Counted from the first letter of the stretch, positions 1-13,107 are shown. The stretch: 64,000 nucleotides of DNA from Nymphaea colorata (GCF_008831285.2 NC_045140.1:18102370-18166369); one strand, 5' to 3'. Notes: a model not told the origin generated them from the sequence alone. Numbers and translations: made by a program.

Positions 1-1224
1 GGAGACTTCACTCGACAAAGTCTGGCCGCAGTTGGGTGGTAACAATCGAGGCCCTACAGCCGCACAGGGACAGGGCCGGCACACCCTGTTTTTGTGCCTA
101 AGCTACGTTGACGGCAGTTCAAATATTTATGCAAAAAAAAAAAATGTCATAACTTCTTTGCTTACAAACGAGAACTGAAGTACACGAATGAGTAACTATG
201 CCTACAACTTATATGAAATGGAAAAGAAAGTAGTGACTTAAACGAAGTATTTACTCCGTGGAAACTAAAACGACTGAAAGAGGTACATGGTTTGGGCAGA
301 GGTTCGAAACTCAGTGTTTGTCCATGTGACAGGTAAATCCAATGTGGATAAACAACGGGGAGCAGGAAGTGTGGTGCAGCAATCATATATATATATATAT
401 ATATAAAAAAGAAAAGGAGGCCAGAGGAATCTTGAAAGCCCCAAACAACAGTGCAATGTAAGGACGACGGTATATAGTGCTACTGTCCCAAGCGGACTCA
501 TGTGCTTGTCCTTTCTAGGAGACCCAGCCCATGTGATGGTGCGCCCGACCCCACTTCTCTCAAGCGCTCACATGGCTCGCGACCAACTTGAAGCACAACA
601 ACATTGCAAGCCCCAAACTTCAAGGTAAGTGAATGATTTTGGAAGTTTTAATATCCCAATAAGTTATGAAGTAGGTTGATCGATGAAAGTCTCCAAAACC
701 CGAGATCAAAGTTGATGTAGCACGACGACTGCGCCTACATGACCTCACCATCCCGAACCTACCCCACCATACAAGCATACCAGACCCACTAGGGGGTTGG
801 GGTGGGTCGGTTGCAAGTTCAGGTCAGACCCAACCCATCGACTGTTGTCCTCGTGCTCCTCCCCAGGGCAGCAATGCACATCTTAAGTCATATGGTGTAA
901 TGTGAAGGGTGAAAAGGTTAAATATCATTCGGCGAAATGTGGCAATGCCGTAATTCTGCATGATTCCAGAGGCATTGGTTCGCAGAAACTGCAGCGTCGT
1001 TTCCGAAAATATCCACTAGAACTTCGTTATTGCTTTTGTGTCCTTTATACCCGCGAGAAGACTCAAAGCCCTTTAAAAGCCCCAGCGACTAACCCAGTCC
1101 ACCCCCGCGCTAATTCTGCTCCCGCCACCGGGAAATTCCTCCGACGAAATTTCCGGCCTTCAACCGAACGAACGAGGTTGTTTTTTTTCTTTTTTCCTGA
1201 GGGGGCAGTCCATTTGATGACACA
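1..1224. other. Upstream intergenic region of the TORTIFOLIA1-like gene
   Basis: No convincing coding region is seen. The stretch holds an AT dinucleotide run around 385-404. The last ~180 bases before the start codon are richer in C and G and probably form the 5' leader, which contains a T-rich run near 1180-1196. A weak TTTAAAA-type TATA candidate lies near 1072-1078. Short ORFs here overlap on both strands and have no recognisable domains. Confidence 0.5.
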
Positions 1225-3919
1225 ATGCCGGCCGAGCCCACCATGTATCCGGCGAGCTTCGGCCCCAGATCGGCCGGGAAACGGTCGGCGCTGACGCCGC
1301 AGCAGGCGATCCACGAACTTCGGCAGCGGACGGTCTCCTACCTCAACAAGCTCGCAGATCGAGACACCTTCCGCCTCGCCTCGGCCGAGCTCGAATCGCT
1401 CGCCCGGTCGCTCACTCCGGAACTCTTCTCCCCTTTTCTGTCATGCCTTTCCGACACCGACTCGGAGCAGAAGGCGCCCGTCCGGCGGGAGTGTGCGCGT
1501 CTTCTCGGGACGATGGCCGAGGCGCACGGAGACGCTCTCGCCGGATTCGTGCCGAAAATGGTCGCCGGCGTCCTCCGGCGGCTCAAGGACGCTGATTCGA
1601 GCGTGCGTGCCTCCTGCGCCGAAGCCGTCCGGGCGGTGGCAGAGCGGGTGACTCGGGCGCCTGTGTCGGTGATCCTGAAGCCCCTGATCGACTCGCTCGG
1701 GGAGCAGAGCTACGGCCTGCAAGCAGGTTCGGCCTTGTGTCTCGTATCGGCCATAGAAGGATCGCCCGATCCCGACCCGGCCTACCTGCAGAGAATGGTA
1801 CCGAAGGTGGTGAAGCTGCTGGGGAGCCAGAGCTTCAAGGCGAAGCCTGCCCTCCTAGCGGTCGTGTCCGCGATCATCGGCTCCGGTGCGGCGGAGAGCC
1901 GGGCGGTGCTGGCGTTGCTTGTTCCGGCTGTGACGGAGTGTATGAAGAGCAACGACTGGGCCACGAGGAAGGCGGCGGCTGAGGCGATCTGGCGGCTTGC
2001 CATCGTCGACAGTGAGGCGGCGTCCTGGTTCCGGTCACGGTGCGTCGATTCCCTTGAATCGTGCCGGTTCGATAAGGTGCATTTGAGTTCTTTACCTATT
2101 TGAGTTTTTATACCTATTTTGGGAGTGTCTTTGAGCATTTAGGGATCTGGGAGATGTCGGTTTTATCAATTCGTCGATCGTCTCATTCGGGATTTTAGAA
2201 TTTTTTCGTCTGTCAAGATTTTTTTCTGTCGCATTTTGGTCAGACTTGGATCTCAATTCTGATGGAAGGAAGTTCAATGGAGTGAGGTTTTTATACTAAA
2301 ACAGAGGACTTCCATTTGGATGTGATTTTCTAAGTGGGCAGTCATTGGGCATTCTAATCGTCGCGATGATGGACACTTCCTGAAATCTCGATACAGATCT
2401 TCCAATTTCCATTTAGACGTTGCGTCCGGATGAAATTAGAAAGGTCCTTATCTTTCACAATTGGGACAGTTCGAGAGGGGAGTCGCTTCCATCTTTCGAG
2501 ATGTCCGGATCCACTCACTTATCCGGAAAGTCGGTATAAATTTGGAAAAGTTACATGCCTAATGTGATTTTCCAACTTATCCCATTATTTCGAATCAAGT
2601 ATGTGAATGCATTAAAAGCAAATCTAATATCTTTCACTGCCAGGAAAAAGAAAAAAAAAAAAAAGAAGAGAAAAGTGTTCATGCTGGACAGAGTTACTGT
2701 CCATCCGTTTCTTTTTAGTTGTTTTGCTTTGGAACTTTCTGGTGGTTGGGATTTTTGAGATAATTGGAGTGTCCAATGAGTTGATTCTGAATGAATCCAG
2801 TTCTGATTTTTCAGGACGAATTTTAAATCTGTGCGCATTTAGTCGCTGTTCTGTTAGGTACTTGAGGAATTAGAATCTTGATATCGATGCGCTGGGAGAT
2901 TTTGGGCCTTGATTTTGACGTGCAAAATTATGGTCAAAGTGTGAATGTGATGGTTAAAGCGTCTTGGAGAATCTGATATTCAAGTTTCATTGATATCGTT
3001 TGAGTCATTGCGTGATTCAAATCTTGATTTCCTGCAGTTAGATCTTAACAGTCCAGCTTCAGTTTTTTCTTGCTGATTTCTCGTGTGGGTGGGTTTCTTT
3101 ATGGTTTGTTTTCCTTCCCCTTACAATCTGCCGGTAATTGATGAAGGTCGGTGTCGCCAATCTTCGTCTTCAGTTCTCTCTCGGAGTTCCTTCGTATACC
3201 TTTTTGGTGTTAAAAGAGTGTCAACACTCCTCCCTTTAGTATAACTGCCTTCTTGGCTTTTCTGAAGAAGTCGTGATTTCTATCCTACACTAATTTACTT
3301 TATTTAATTTTTGATTGACAGATAATCCCAATGAATTCTTTAAAGTTACTTATATATGCTAACATGTTCGAATACAGCTTGCTTACGTTTGTTTTTCTGT
3401 GTGCTCGCGTTATGGTGTATGTGGTGTAGTTCAATATGAATTCAGGTTTCAATTCCGTATATACAAGTTAATTAGTTGTCTGACTGTTTGTATTTTTATT
3501 AACGTGATCAGGTGAAGCACGTTAGAGATTCAGTGAATCAGGCTCTGGATGCATACAAGAACGTTCCATATGAATCTGAGGAAATTTCGCCATCCAAAGG
3601 TACTGGTATCTATATCGCTGGTGGAGTTTTTGTTAGAATGGGTTCGATGGGACCACTTTTTGTTCTTTGATGCTCCTATGTTGTGGTCCTGCATATCTGT
3701 GGCTACACAGCCAGACTATCATCTTGTAACATTGATCGGCATTGTTAGGGCTGTTCCTTCTTAGTGCTTCGGGATGGCGATGTCTCGTCTTGTGAGTTCT
3801 CGTCCCCACATTGCCATTCCCCTTTTATCAAGGTGAAGCCCTGGACAAGGATCGAGGGAGAGAGGGGTAATCGCAGTTTATGCCACCTGTTGACAGCCAC
3901 AGATAGCAAAAACAAGCAG

Positions 3920-3958
<39 letters not shown>

Positions 3959-5841
3959 CCCACACACACACACCACACACACAGGTACATATGTAATATA
4001 TATGCGTTTACATATTGGAAATATGAAGGCTCGTGAGGACCGCTGCAAACTGTTCAATTAAGAAATTTGATTGCTTGCATGCTGCCCCACCAAAGCTCCC
4101 CACCCTAAATTTGAAACTAGTTACCAAAGCACTTTCCGTAGAATGAAATTCACACTTAATTTCTCTGGTAAAATTGCTATTCTGGTGTTCACCTACTTCT
4201 TTAAAAGTCTTCCCATTCTGAGAAGATTGCACTTTGTTCTGAGGGGCCTGGGATGCTCATTTTACTGTCAACTTGGTGGGCATTCACAAATGGCTTTGAT
4301 GATTAACTTTATATACCTTTTGGCTTTACTCTGTTCAGAATATTTAACCAAATTATTTAGTGCTTTTGAAAACCTTGGCCATCAAGTTCAAACTTTTAAG
4401 TTCCGTTATTCCCTTCGGCCTTTTTCTCATATTATTTCCTGATGTAATCGTATGTGGATGCAGGGGACATGATTGAAAGACGATCGTCGCTTGATGCTAA
4501 AAGTACTAATAAAGCTGTGTCCAACTCATCATTTTTAAGAAAAAAGGAATTATCAAGGAGTCTATCACCTCCAGATGCTGCATCCGCTACAGGAACTAAG
4601 AAGAAGAGTGCAACCAATGGCAAGAAATCAAGCCCTGGTTTCAGTAAAATTGATACAAGGGGTGTATCTGATTGGAAGATAGAGATAGCAGTACCACGAA
4701 CTATGCCTTTTAAAGTTGTCTGCGAGGATGGTCTTGAAGCAAATGAAAGTGGGGGTGAAACGAGGATCTCTAGCAAGGATGCAATGTCTAGAGATAGGAG
4801 CACTTTGAGCAGTGCACTCTCCAACATTTTTGATGGAAATGGTGAAGAGAGAAATCAGAAATTTAGCGGGAGGTCTGCTTCCCGCATAGTTCCTTTGCGT
4901 GAAATTGAGAGCTCTATCTCTACCGTTGTAGCAAGCAACGCTGTTGAAGCACTTGACAAGGAAAATGCAGAAAATGATCTATCTTTGATCCGGAAGCAAC
5001 TATTGCAGATTGAAAATCAGCAAACCAGCTTGCTGGACCTTCTCCAGGTATGTCTTTTATGAATTACATTATTGTGCTTTCACCTCCAAGAACCTTGGAG
5101 ATTGTACAAAGTTAAAAGTGATCTGGAATTTGTTCCTCCCTACTGGGCATGAAGCACTGTAGACTGCTCCTGATTTTCTTTTGTAACTTGACTGCTTTTA
5201 TTGTCATCAGATAGTCTTCTATCAAATACTTCATGTAGTTTAAATTTGCAAGAAATTCAGAGATGCGGACCTGTCAATTTTATAGTCCCACTTGATTTTT
5301 CTGTAGTTCTTTCTAGTCAAATGTGCAACTTCAACTATAATATTATTGGTTACACGGATTTTTTTCTCATCTTATTCAGATGTTCATTGGGAGCTCACAA
5401 AATGGCATGCGTTCGTTGGAGTCTAGAGTACATGGTCTTGAGGTGGCCCTGGATGAAATATCACATGACCTGGCTGTATCAACTGGGAGAGTCCACAGCA
5501 TTGACAATATTGGAAACAGATGTTGCATTTTGCCTGGGACTGAGTTTTTGAGCTCAAAGTTTTGGAGAAAAGCAGAAGGAAGATACACATCGGGCAGATT
5601 TTCTGTTTCTGGCCCAACATCATCAGGTGGCATGTACAGCTCAGTGAATAAGGAAAGCATTGAATCATCCAAGTGGGAGAATAGAAGATTTAGAGGTGTC
5701 CAGGGTGGGCTTGTGGTCAATCCCTTGGCAGATGTTCATCCTCCAGGCGCTGTGGAGGCACTTCATGGGGATATCCAGAAGCAAGGAGTTTCAATTACAG
5801 ATAGTGTTAATGAAGGTTCTTCAATCACAAGCGCGTCATAA
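1225..5841 (+). CDS. TORTIFOLIA1-like microtubule-associated protein (HEAT repeats), four exons
   Basis: Predicted exons are 1225-2076, 3512-3599, 4464-5047 and 5380-5841, all with GT-AG borders and compatible phases, giving 661 residues. Residues ~20-300 form HEAT-like helical repeats typical of the plant TOR1/SPIRAL2 family. The exon 1 to exon 2 join reads CRFDKV then KHVRDSVNQALDAYK, the conserved end of that domain. The middle (~315-470) is Ser/Lys-rich and probably disordered. A C-terminal segment spanning exons 3-4 (QLLQIENQQTSLLDLLQ then SLESRVHGLEVALDEI) is a predicted coiled coil conserved in the family. Known family members bind cortical microtubules and control growth handedness and severing. 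The length fits the shorter TOR1L3-type members rather than full TOR1. The first ATG was chosen; a second in-frame ATG follows six codons later. A -/+1 frame continues past the stop (see findings). Family assignment is firm; the exact paralogue is not. Confidence 0.88.
3923..3982. repeat. CT then CA microsatellite in intron 2 of the TORTIFOLIA1-like gene
   Basis: A run of about 17 CT units passes directly into a CA-rich tract (CACACACA interrupted once by CCA). It lies inside the intron between exons 2 and 3. It explains the low-complexity ORFs on both strands at this point. Confidence 0.9.
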
Positions 5842-8800
5842 TCCAAAGTGGCCGAGAGGTAACAATTCCCGAATCATTAACAGTTGTTAAATCTGTACCA
5901 ATGAAAAGCCGAGTTAAAATTTCAAGATTTGACTTCTCTTTTAATGGGTCCCCATCAGATTTATAAAATTCTTCCAAATCCCATACTAGACAAGATCCAT
6001 TCTGGACCCAGTAATCTCGTTTGTCTAATATTATTAATAAACTGATGTTGAAATTTCTGTTTTTTCTGCAGTAATAATTCACGTCTATTTTATTCTGATA
6101 TTTAACTTTACTATGCTTCAGGTTTTCTACATAGACTGGTGAAATGAAATTATGCAGCAGCAATCTGAATAGAAAGTCCATGCCTGGCATATTGCAAGGA
6201 TATGCTTGAGTATGTTTTCCGTGGGGCAAAAATTCGGTGACATACCGGGTGAATGGATTATTCTACCGTGTCACTTGTAGCATTCTTTGGTTGTAGAAAA
6301 CCAAGGCTGGAAGGTGTACAGTAAAGAGTATTTTCTTCGCAATCTCCCTGGGACAATGGAAGAAAGGAGGGGAAGAGATGTGGGCACTGTCATGTCTGGA
6401 TTATGTCTACAAAAATCAACTTCATTTTGGACCCTCCTATTATCGAATTTTCAGAGAGTTGTTATCGCACCACAAAACAAAAAAAGAAATGCAGAGGGTG
6501 GTTGAGAATGAATTTATGTCTTCTCTTTGGAATAGATTCTTTCTTCTCTCTAATGCGTTGGTTTATTAATTGTTTATAGTGAAATGTTGGTTGCTATTGG
6601 AAAAGGCCAGGTTGGCGAATAAGGCAAAAAGCCCCCAACCTTTTTAGCTAGCCTTGATAAGCTATAGGCACTGGTTATAATAATTGATAATCATACTCGG
6701 CTGATTATAATATTGTGATCAATTTACAACTCGTTGCTCGGTAATGAGGTTGATGGAAAGGTTTGGTGCAGAGCTGTCATGAATATTTTAAAATTGTCTG
6801 TATCCAATGGGTCCCTTTCAAAGGGAGGGAACAAATATGGTGATGCAAAGGCAAGTTTCTGCCTTCTAGCAAACACAAAGTGACAATTGTTCTTGAAGTA
6901 GCAAGTTTCTGCCTTCTAGCAAACACAAAGTGACAATTGTTCTTGAAGTAGGGAAGATCTATGAACATTTTCAGTAAATTCGATGGCCCCTTTCCGTTTC
7001 ACTTATTTTGTATTCGTACGTTCTTAAACTTCAGGCTCTGGGGGATAGCGCATCAGGAAAGAGACCCGATCAGTAGAGCGTGTTCAAGGATTCAAGCATG
7101 ATTGTAGCCGTCTTTCTTGCAGGATTTGATCTCATCCTTCTTTCCCAGACGATGGTTTCTGTGATTCATGGAGCTGTTACCTCGGAGTGTTACTTTGTCA
7201 GAAGGCAATCACAGGCATCAACTGCAGAACAGTATGACTGGAATGTGAAATTGACAACCATGTTAAATAAAACTAAATTGTGATACTGAAGGTGAGGTCA
7301 TGTTGGTGTTGCCGACTGGGCTTTAATGATGATCTCCAACCGACAATAATACAAAGTGCTTTTACATCGAGGGTGCACTATTCCGAACAGGTCAGGGTTT
7401 GCAGAATCCAGTGTAGTAAAAATGTGAAATTGAATCAAGTAGGTCGGAACAGCGATTCAACTAAATCGGCTATGAATTGACAGAAAATAATATTTATATT
7501 AAAAATAAAATAAAAGAACTTTAAAATATTTGAAAAATAGAAAATAAGTAGTGAACGACCTTGCGCTCTATCGTTTTAGTCCCATCAATTTTGTCACCAA
7601 TTACTTGAATCAGCCGGTTCAAGCTCATTGTTACTATATCACTGATAACAAGAACTGCACCTCCAATTCAAGGCCCCATGATAAGCACTCTAATTTGTCA
7701 GTGTTAATCTGTGTGCGGACAATACATATCACTTGTCCAACGTTGGGTCATGAAGGAGATGGGTGGTCCTTTTTCTCGTGATATTTAAGTTGTTTGTTGT
7801 GAGTTCATTTTCGTACGTTGCCCGACACTTGGGCAAGAAAAACCTTTCTTCTTCAAAATAATAATGTAGAATCAACATATTTAGGAATGGGGAAGAATTG
7901 CTGGCTCTTAGCGTACAGAAATGCCGGTTGTCCTTCTGATGCTGGAGGAACAACTGGGACTGAGCTCAAGAAATGGAGTTCTAATAGCACTGGTACAAGT
8001 CGACCGACCTTGATAATGAAAAAACTAGTGTTAACCCAAGTCGTTTTTTGGGCTAAAGTTGCATGTCTCTATTGTTACTATTATATTACTCAGGTTCACA
8101 TTCTCGTTTTATTGGGAATGTAGCTGCCGCGTCCTGAAGCGCAACTATCAGTCTATCACAGATCAATCAGATTTACCCGTAAGCAATGTGAACTCTATTC
8201 ACAGATCAGGAGGTGTGAACGGGTTTGACATGCAAGAAGGCCCAAGCAAACATAAGTTCAACGTTTCACACTACCTACGGAGTGACATGGAATCGCTAGA
8301 GTAATGCCTGAAAAAGAAACATTGCCCATCGAGCTCCCACTAAGCTAGGGTTAAATAAAGTTCCCATCAGATTATCTTAAGATATATATATATATATAAG
8401 TAAGAGAGAGAGAGTCCCCAAGTGTTGGATTCTTGATTTCCAACTTAAAGGGACATTTTTGATGCCATGAAACTGAGTTTACTGTAGCACAGACTATCAG
8501 GAATACAAATGAAACTGTTCTGAATGATTTTACTGGTGGTTGCTGTCTTACTGCAAGCGCTGAACCAATTTTAATTGAAATAAAAATTCTTAAGGGATCA
8601 AACGGGCTGAAGGTCTCACACAAAGATCGCAATTCCTTGTTGATTTTAGCAAACAGTTTAAATATTTTGATCACACTGGTTGCGGTTGAACACATTAGGT
8701 GAGACGTCTCAGTACAGAGAATGCTTCATTCATTGGCTTCTTCGATTGTTCCTGAAGACAACGAAAAAGCCGGTTACGGAAAAAAAAATAAAATAAAATA

Positions 8801-10592
8801 AAATAAAAAATCAAAACAAAGAGAAAACAGTACTTGAGTGCAAGCATGAAGATTGATTTTTGTTGTTGATACCCACTTTTATTAATTATCGGAATTCGGA
8901 CACAAACTGCTTGCAGAATTTTGTTTCATAAGCTGTCCTGAGTCTGATTTTGAGGAAAGTTTCATGACATTTGTAAATTTTAATCAGATCTCAGTTTATG
9001 TCAAAAATGTAACTTCATTCTATGCTTCATGAGCAGAAAAGTGATCAAGTCAGAGTGCGCTGAGTGCTAAATTGAAAAGAAAAACGCGATGCTCGAATTG
9101 GTAGGAACCCACCGGACAGATACATGCAACAAGATTCGTTTGATAGCTCTTGTTTTACCCATCAGGACATCACTTTCAAAATGACAATCTAGAATTTTTT
9201 AAGGGACAATGGATTTTATGCTAATTATCTTGCTTAGGATGACAATAGTAGTACCTTATTATCCTCAGTTTGGATTATCTTGTTCCCGTCATCTATAAAT
9301 CGCTAGCTTTCTCCGCAGAATTAGCAGTTCAGTTGAGATTAGTTGATTGATAATATGATTTCATTTTTCCTCCTTTTGATGAATTTCCTCTGTTTTCCTA
9401 CCATTCCCTTGCTTTTCCCATTCGTCCTAGTTCATCATAGAATTTTCGTAGTTGAGCTACTTAGACGAACAGGTCACTTCGTCGATCGCGCTTCTCCAAT
9501 TGGGAAGTCCATAATTGAAGCCTAGAAACTGCTGCAGATTCAATCCCTTGGCAGGTGAGAGATGGAACAAGAGCTAAGCTTTGGACGTATTGCAGGTGCG
9601 CTGGAGATCCCCCCTCATGTTGGTTATATGAATGGTGAGGAATTCATGCAGGTGATCACACCTGGTTGATTTTTTGTTAAAGAATGAATGTCACAGATGT
9701 TGAAGTGATTCCCAAAAGCTAGGAACTAAAAGGTCTTTTGGTAATAAAAACACCATGTTACGCTGTTCATAAATCTGTTTAAAGACTGAGGCAGGTTCAT
9801 GGAACAACGGTTTTTATTATTCCAATTGTCAAAGGACCCCTAAGGTTCTTTATCTCACATGGCAAATGAGGTTGACCTGTGTTCAAGTTCGGAGAGGAAC
9901 TGTGTGAAAAGCAATTAGAGACTGGTAATTGGATCTATTGTGTTTTGTGCATATATGTTGGGCGGCCTACCTCTCAGCAGCGGTTTTCCAAAATGAATGG
10001 CTATCAATTCAGTTGTTAAAGCAAGGCTTCTTTGGGGTGAGCTTGCATTTCAGAGGTGATCCTAAGATCAAATCTGAAGCACAGGAGTGGGATCACTCTT
10101 TGAAAGAGGATGGGAGGATAATACGTCTTTCCAACAATCACTATAGAAATTTTGAGGCTTCTACTATTTGAAAGTAAAAAAGAAAAAGGATCATTTTTAT
10201 ATACTCACCTGCACCTATATAAATGATCTTAATCTTTAGGTTCTATCGAGGAAAATTAAAATGATTTTTTAAGCCCACTTTTTTATCATAGGCTAGAGAA
10301 TGGGCTTCACTTGTTCTAGTTTTTACCTTTATCACCTTTGTTTAACTCACGTTCTCTCTCTCTTTTTCTTTGCCCATTTAGAAAGCTATGGAAAGGTGCC
10401 AAATTAAATAATCTTACTTTAATGAAGGCTTTTATGACAAAGCTACAACTTATATAAAAACAAGTCTAGGACGTGAAACCTTATCTTTTTTTTTTTTTTG
10501 ATACATTGTTTAGGACAATGCCTATGAGTGGGTAAGCTCCAAGTACACACAGTTTTTATTGAACATCATGTGTTCTAATAGAGAAGGAGTTA
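5842..10592. other. Gene-poor intergenic region 3' of the TORTIFOLIA1-like gene
   Basis: The first few hundred bases should contain the 3' UTR. The rest is AT-rich and carries only short ORFs without recognisable domains; the longest (8372-8695, minus; 7818-8123, plus) overlap low-complexity sequence. A perfect 50-bp tandem duplication sits at 6851-6950, a TA run at 8382-8398 and an AAAAT-type run near 8780-8810. A plus-strand ORF at 9929-10171 (80 aa) shows no family I recognise. Confidence 0.5.
6851..6950. repeat. Perfect 50-bp tandem duplication
   Basis: Bases 6851-6900 and 6901-6950 are identical over all 50 positions, starting GCAAGTTTCTGCC and ending CTTGAAGTA. No spacer separates the copies. 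The lack of any substitution implies a very recent duplication or an assembly artefact. Confidence 0.97.
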
Positions 10593-11378
10593 TGGAAGCG
10601 TAGCCATCTCAAGTTGATGAAAGAAGTTATGAATGGGTGTATAAGAGAGAGGGAGGTAAAAGGTCCACCCATCTCAATGCCACAAGGAAGAGAAGTGTTT
10701 AAGACAGAGGAGGAAAAAGGTCCATCCATCTCAATGACATACTTATTCTTTATGGGAAGAGAATGAGAGATGCATCTCATCTTGCGCCTCATGCCCAACC
10801 AGCTATGCTATGTTAAGTCTTTTCCGCAGAAGCACGATTCTTTCTATGTAATATTGCACAAGAGAAGGACCACCACAAGAGATGTAGAAACTATTTCTCA
10901 TGTTCAATTGATAGCTTCTGACTTCGGATCTAGTTTGGATCTTATCTGAGTTCTGAGGTTATTTCAAACATAATTTCTAATATCCACAGGTTTCTGATTG
11001 GCGACTGATGAAATTTATGAATCTCAGATCATAGGGGGAGTTGGGTTTCTTGTGCAGAGTGAGAGTTTCCTAGCCAGCTTCCCTCAGTAGGTTTCACATG
11101 GTCAAACCAGCGATAACATTTAGCTGGAGAAGTGGGCCTCTCCGAACAGAAAAAGAGGTCCTCAAAAAAAAAAAAAAAAAAGGGTCGGCAAAGAAACAGG
11201 CTCTCAAAGCCCTCTTTTATCCGGAAAACAGCAAAAACGTAACACTCGAAGCTCTTAGTTCTCACACCTGAAACGGAGTGCCCTTGCTGAATTAGAATTA
11301 GCATCAAGAAACAAGAATCAGAAAATGCTCTTAATTATCGAGCATCAACTAAGGTGGGCGTGGGCACCAAGCCTGGGC
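10593..11378. repeat. Dispersed direct repeat, copy 1 (~0.78 kb)
   Basis: This stretch matches 15573-16340 in the same orientation along its whole length, by eye at roughly 85-90% identity. Shared landmarks include TATGAATGGGTGTATAAGAG, CAACCAGCTATGCTA, TTTCTGATTGGCGACTG, an internal A-tract (here 11164-11180), and ATCAACTAAGGTGGGC near the right end. Both copies begin TGGAAGC. No protein domain is recognisable in either strand. It is an unclassified repeat, either a non-autonomous transposon or a segmental duplication. Confidence 0.85.
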
Positions 11379-11418
11379 CAGGAGCCCTCAATTTGGGCGG
11401 CGCATTAAGTTATCAGGC

Positions 11419-12270
11419 AGAGCTGAAAAGGGTCTGAGTGAGTTCGAGACTTATTATGTATATGTCAAGCTAAGCTCAGAGGAAGACAGACTGTGGGCCG
11501 TCAGGCCCAAGATGAGGACATGGGCTGCGGCCCGGCCCATGCCCTACTTTTTATCGGGCTGGGCAGTCCCATGGCCCGTCATGCCCTACTTCATGAACAA
11601 AGTGGATAGATGAACTCTTTACCTTTGTTTTGTAGGTTCCTTATTTAGTGATAGATTCATTTTATATTTTATATGTTTTGTAGGTCATCTTGGCTTTGCC
11701 GTTGTCAAGTTGGGCAGGCCCATGGCCCATGGCCCGTCCTGCCCTTAGCTTCAAATGTGTAGCCGTTGATCTGTGGTAGAAACAAGAAACATAATTATGA
11801 TGTAAGGTTTGTGTCATTGACGGTTGATTAAACACATGTCAAGTTTGTTATAGACACGCCCTAGGGGTCAAGTGCAACTAGTTTGTCTTAGATGTGCCAT
11901 TTAGCTCTTACGACATGCCTCTCAGAGAAAAAGAGAATCCAATGGATCGGTTTAATTCAAAGCCAAGATGACCTAGACACTTCATCTGCATTAAGATATG
12001 CAAAAATATAAAATGAATCTATCACTAAATAAGGAACCTACAAAACAAAGGTAAAGAGTTCATCTGTCCACTTTGTTGATGAAGTAGGGCATGACGGGCC
12101 ATGGGACTGCCCAGCCCGATAAAAAGTAGGGCATGGGCCGGGCCGCAGCCCATGTCCTCATCTTGGGCCTGACGGCCCTTGGTTTGTCTGCCCTTGAGAT
12201 TAGCTTCACACACACACATATATATATATATATAATAAGTCTAGAACTGACTCAGACCCTTTTCAGCTCT
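11419..12270. mobile_element. Long inverted-repeat (foldback/MITE-like) element
   Basis: The left arm 11419-11698 is the reverse complement of the right arm 11958-12270, separated by a ~260-bp spacer. Outer ends read AGAGCTGAAAAGGGTCTGAG and its complement. Inner ends read TAGGTCATCTTGGCTTTG and its complement. The arms share a GC-rich block with GGCCCATGCCCTAC and GACTGCCCAGCCCG motifs, so base pairing over ~280 bp is near complete apart from a TA/CA expansion (12212-12235) and a ~25-bp insertion in the right arm. No ORF for a transposase is present. I could not find a convincing target-site duplication at these ends, so the true termini may lie slightly outside. The structure suits a non-autonomous DNA transposon with long TIRs and could fold into a hairpin that yields small RNAs. 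Confidence 0.8.
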
Positions 12271-12852
12271 ACAAGTATCCTTTTTTTTATCCAAATACAT
12301 CATCCTTCTTCTACTAGGGTAAGGCTCTTTCTCATCAAATTTGACTTTTTAGTCAAAACTCTTGTTCTTTTTCTTTTTTGTTCATGACTTTTTCAAACCA
12401 TCCACGTTCGACTTGTGCGCCTTTTTGAGGAAACAAAGAGACAGATTGCCACCACGTCTTCCTGCAAGGGGTTGGTTTCTTTGCCGAAGACCGATCCTCA
12501 GGTCGTCAAGCCCGTCACCATCTTCTACGATGAACTTTGGGTAACGGAGAATCAATTGGGTTTTCCTTGTTTTAATTTTATTTATGACATTGTCTTCCTT
12601 TTCTTTTCTTTTCTTGTTCTCGAGGAAGATTGAAGATGGATTCGGACGCGATGGTCTGGGAATCGTTGTCGTCACTGGTGTATGCGTTCCTGCGGACTTG
12701 CTTTTGTGTGCTTGGAAAACCATTCTAAGCTGGTCAATTTTGGAATTCCTTTCAGTCTAAATACACGCTCTACTTAAGAACCAATTTCTTTGAGAAATAA
12801 TGTAGCTTTGCATTGCTTCTCCTGCATAAGGGACAAAAAGCAAGGGACAAAA

Positions 12853-13107
12853 AGCTATAAGCAAGTACTTAGAAGTTGAAAGTTTATATATAAGCTGTAA
12901 AGAACGTTAGGGTATGAATTATACCCGAGTTTAATGCAAAACTTGCAGTTTCCTTCTGCAAGTGGATATCTGCTTAAGTAAGCACATTTTGGTTAATCTA
13001 TAAGCAAGTACTTAGAAGTCGATGGCTTTAAGCAGTAGAGGACTTTAGGCTATCAATCATACGCGAGTTTTAATAGGAATTGCAATTGTCTTCTGCAAGT
13101 GGGCATA
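12853..13107. repeat. Diverged tandem duplication (~145-bp unit)
   Basis: Two adjacent copies start near 12853 and 12999 with CTATAAGCAAGTACTTAGAAG. Both continue through TATACCCGAGTTTAAT or CATACGCGAGTTTTAAT and end near CTTCTGCAAGTGG. Several substitutions and small indels separate them, so the event is older than the 50-bp duplication at 6.9 kb. Confidence 0.75.

Noticed and set aside
301-311. GGTTCGAAACT as a Pol III B-box or tRNA
   Set aside because: It mismatches the consensus at the last position, and no tRNA fold or A-box is visible around it.
902-1314. ORFs on both strands just upstream of the TORTIFOLIA1-like start
   Set aside because: They overlap the likely 5' leader and its T-rich tract, and have no recognisable domains.
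1338-2138. Minus-strand ORFs across TORTIFOLIA1-like exon 1
   Set aside because: They are shadows of a GC-rich coding exon on the plus strand.
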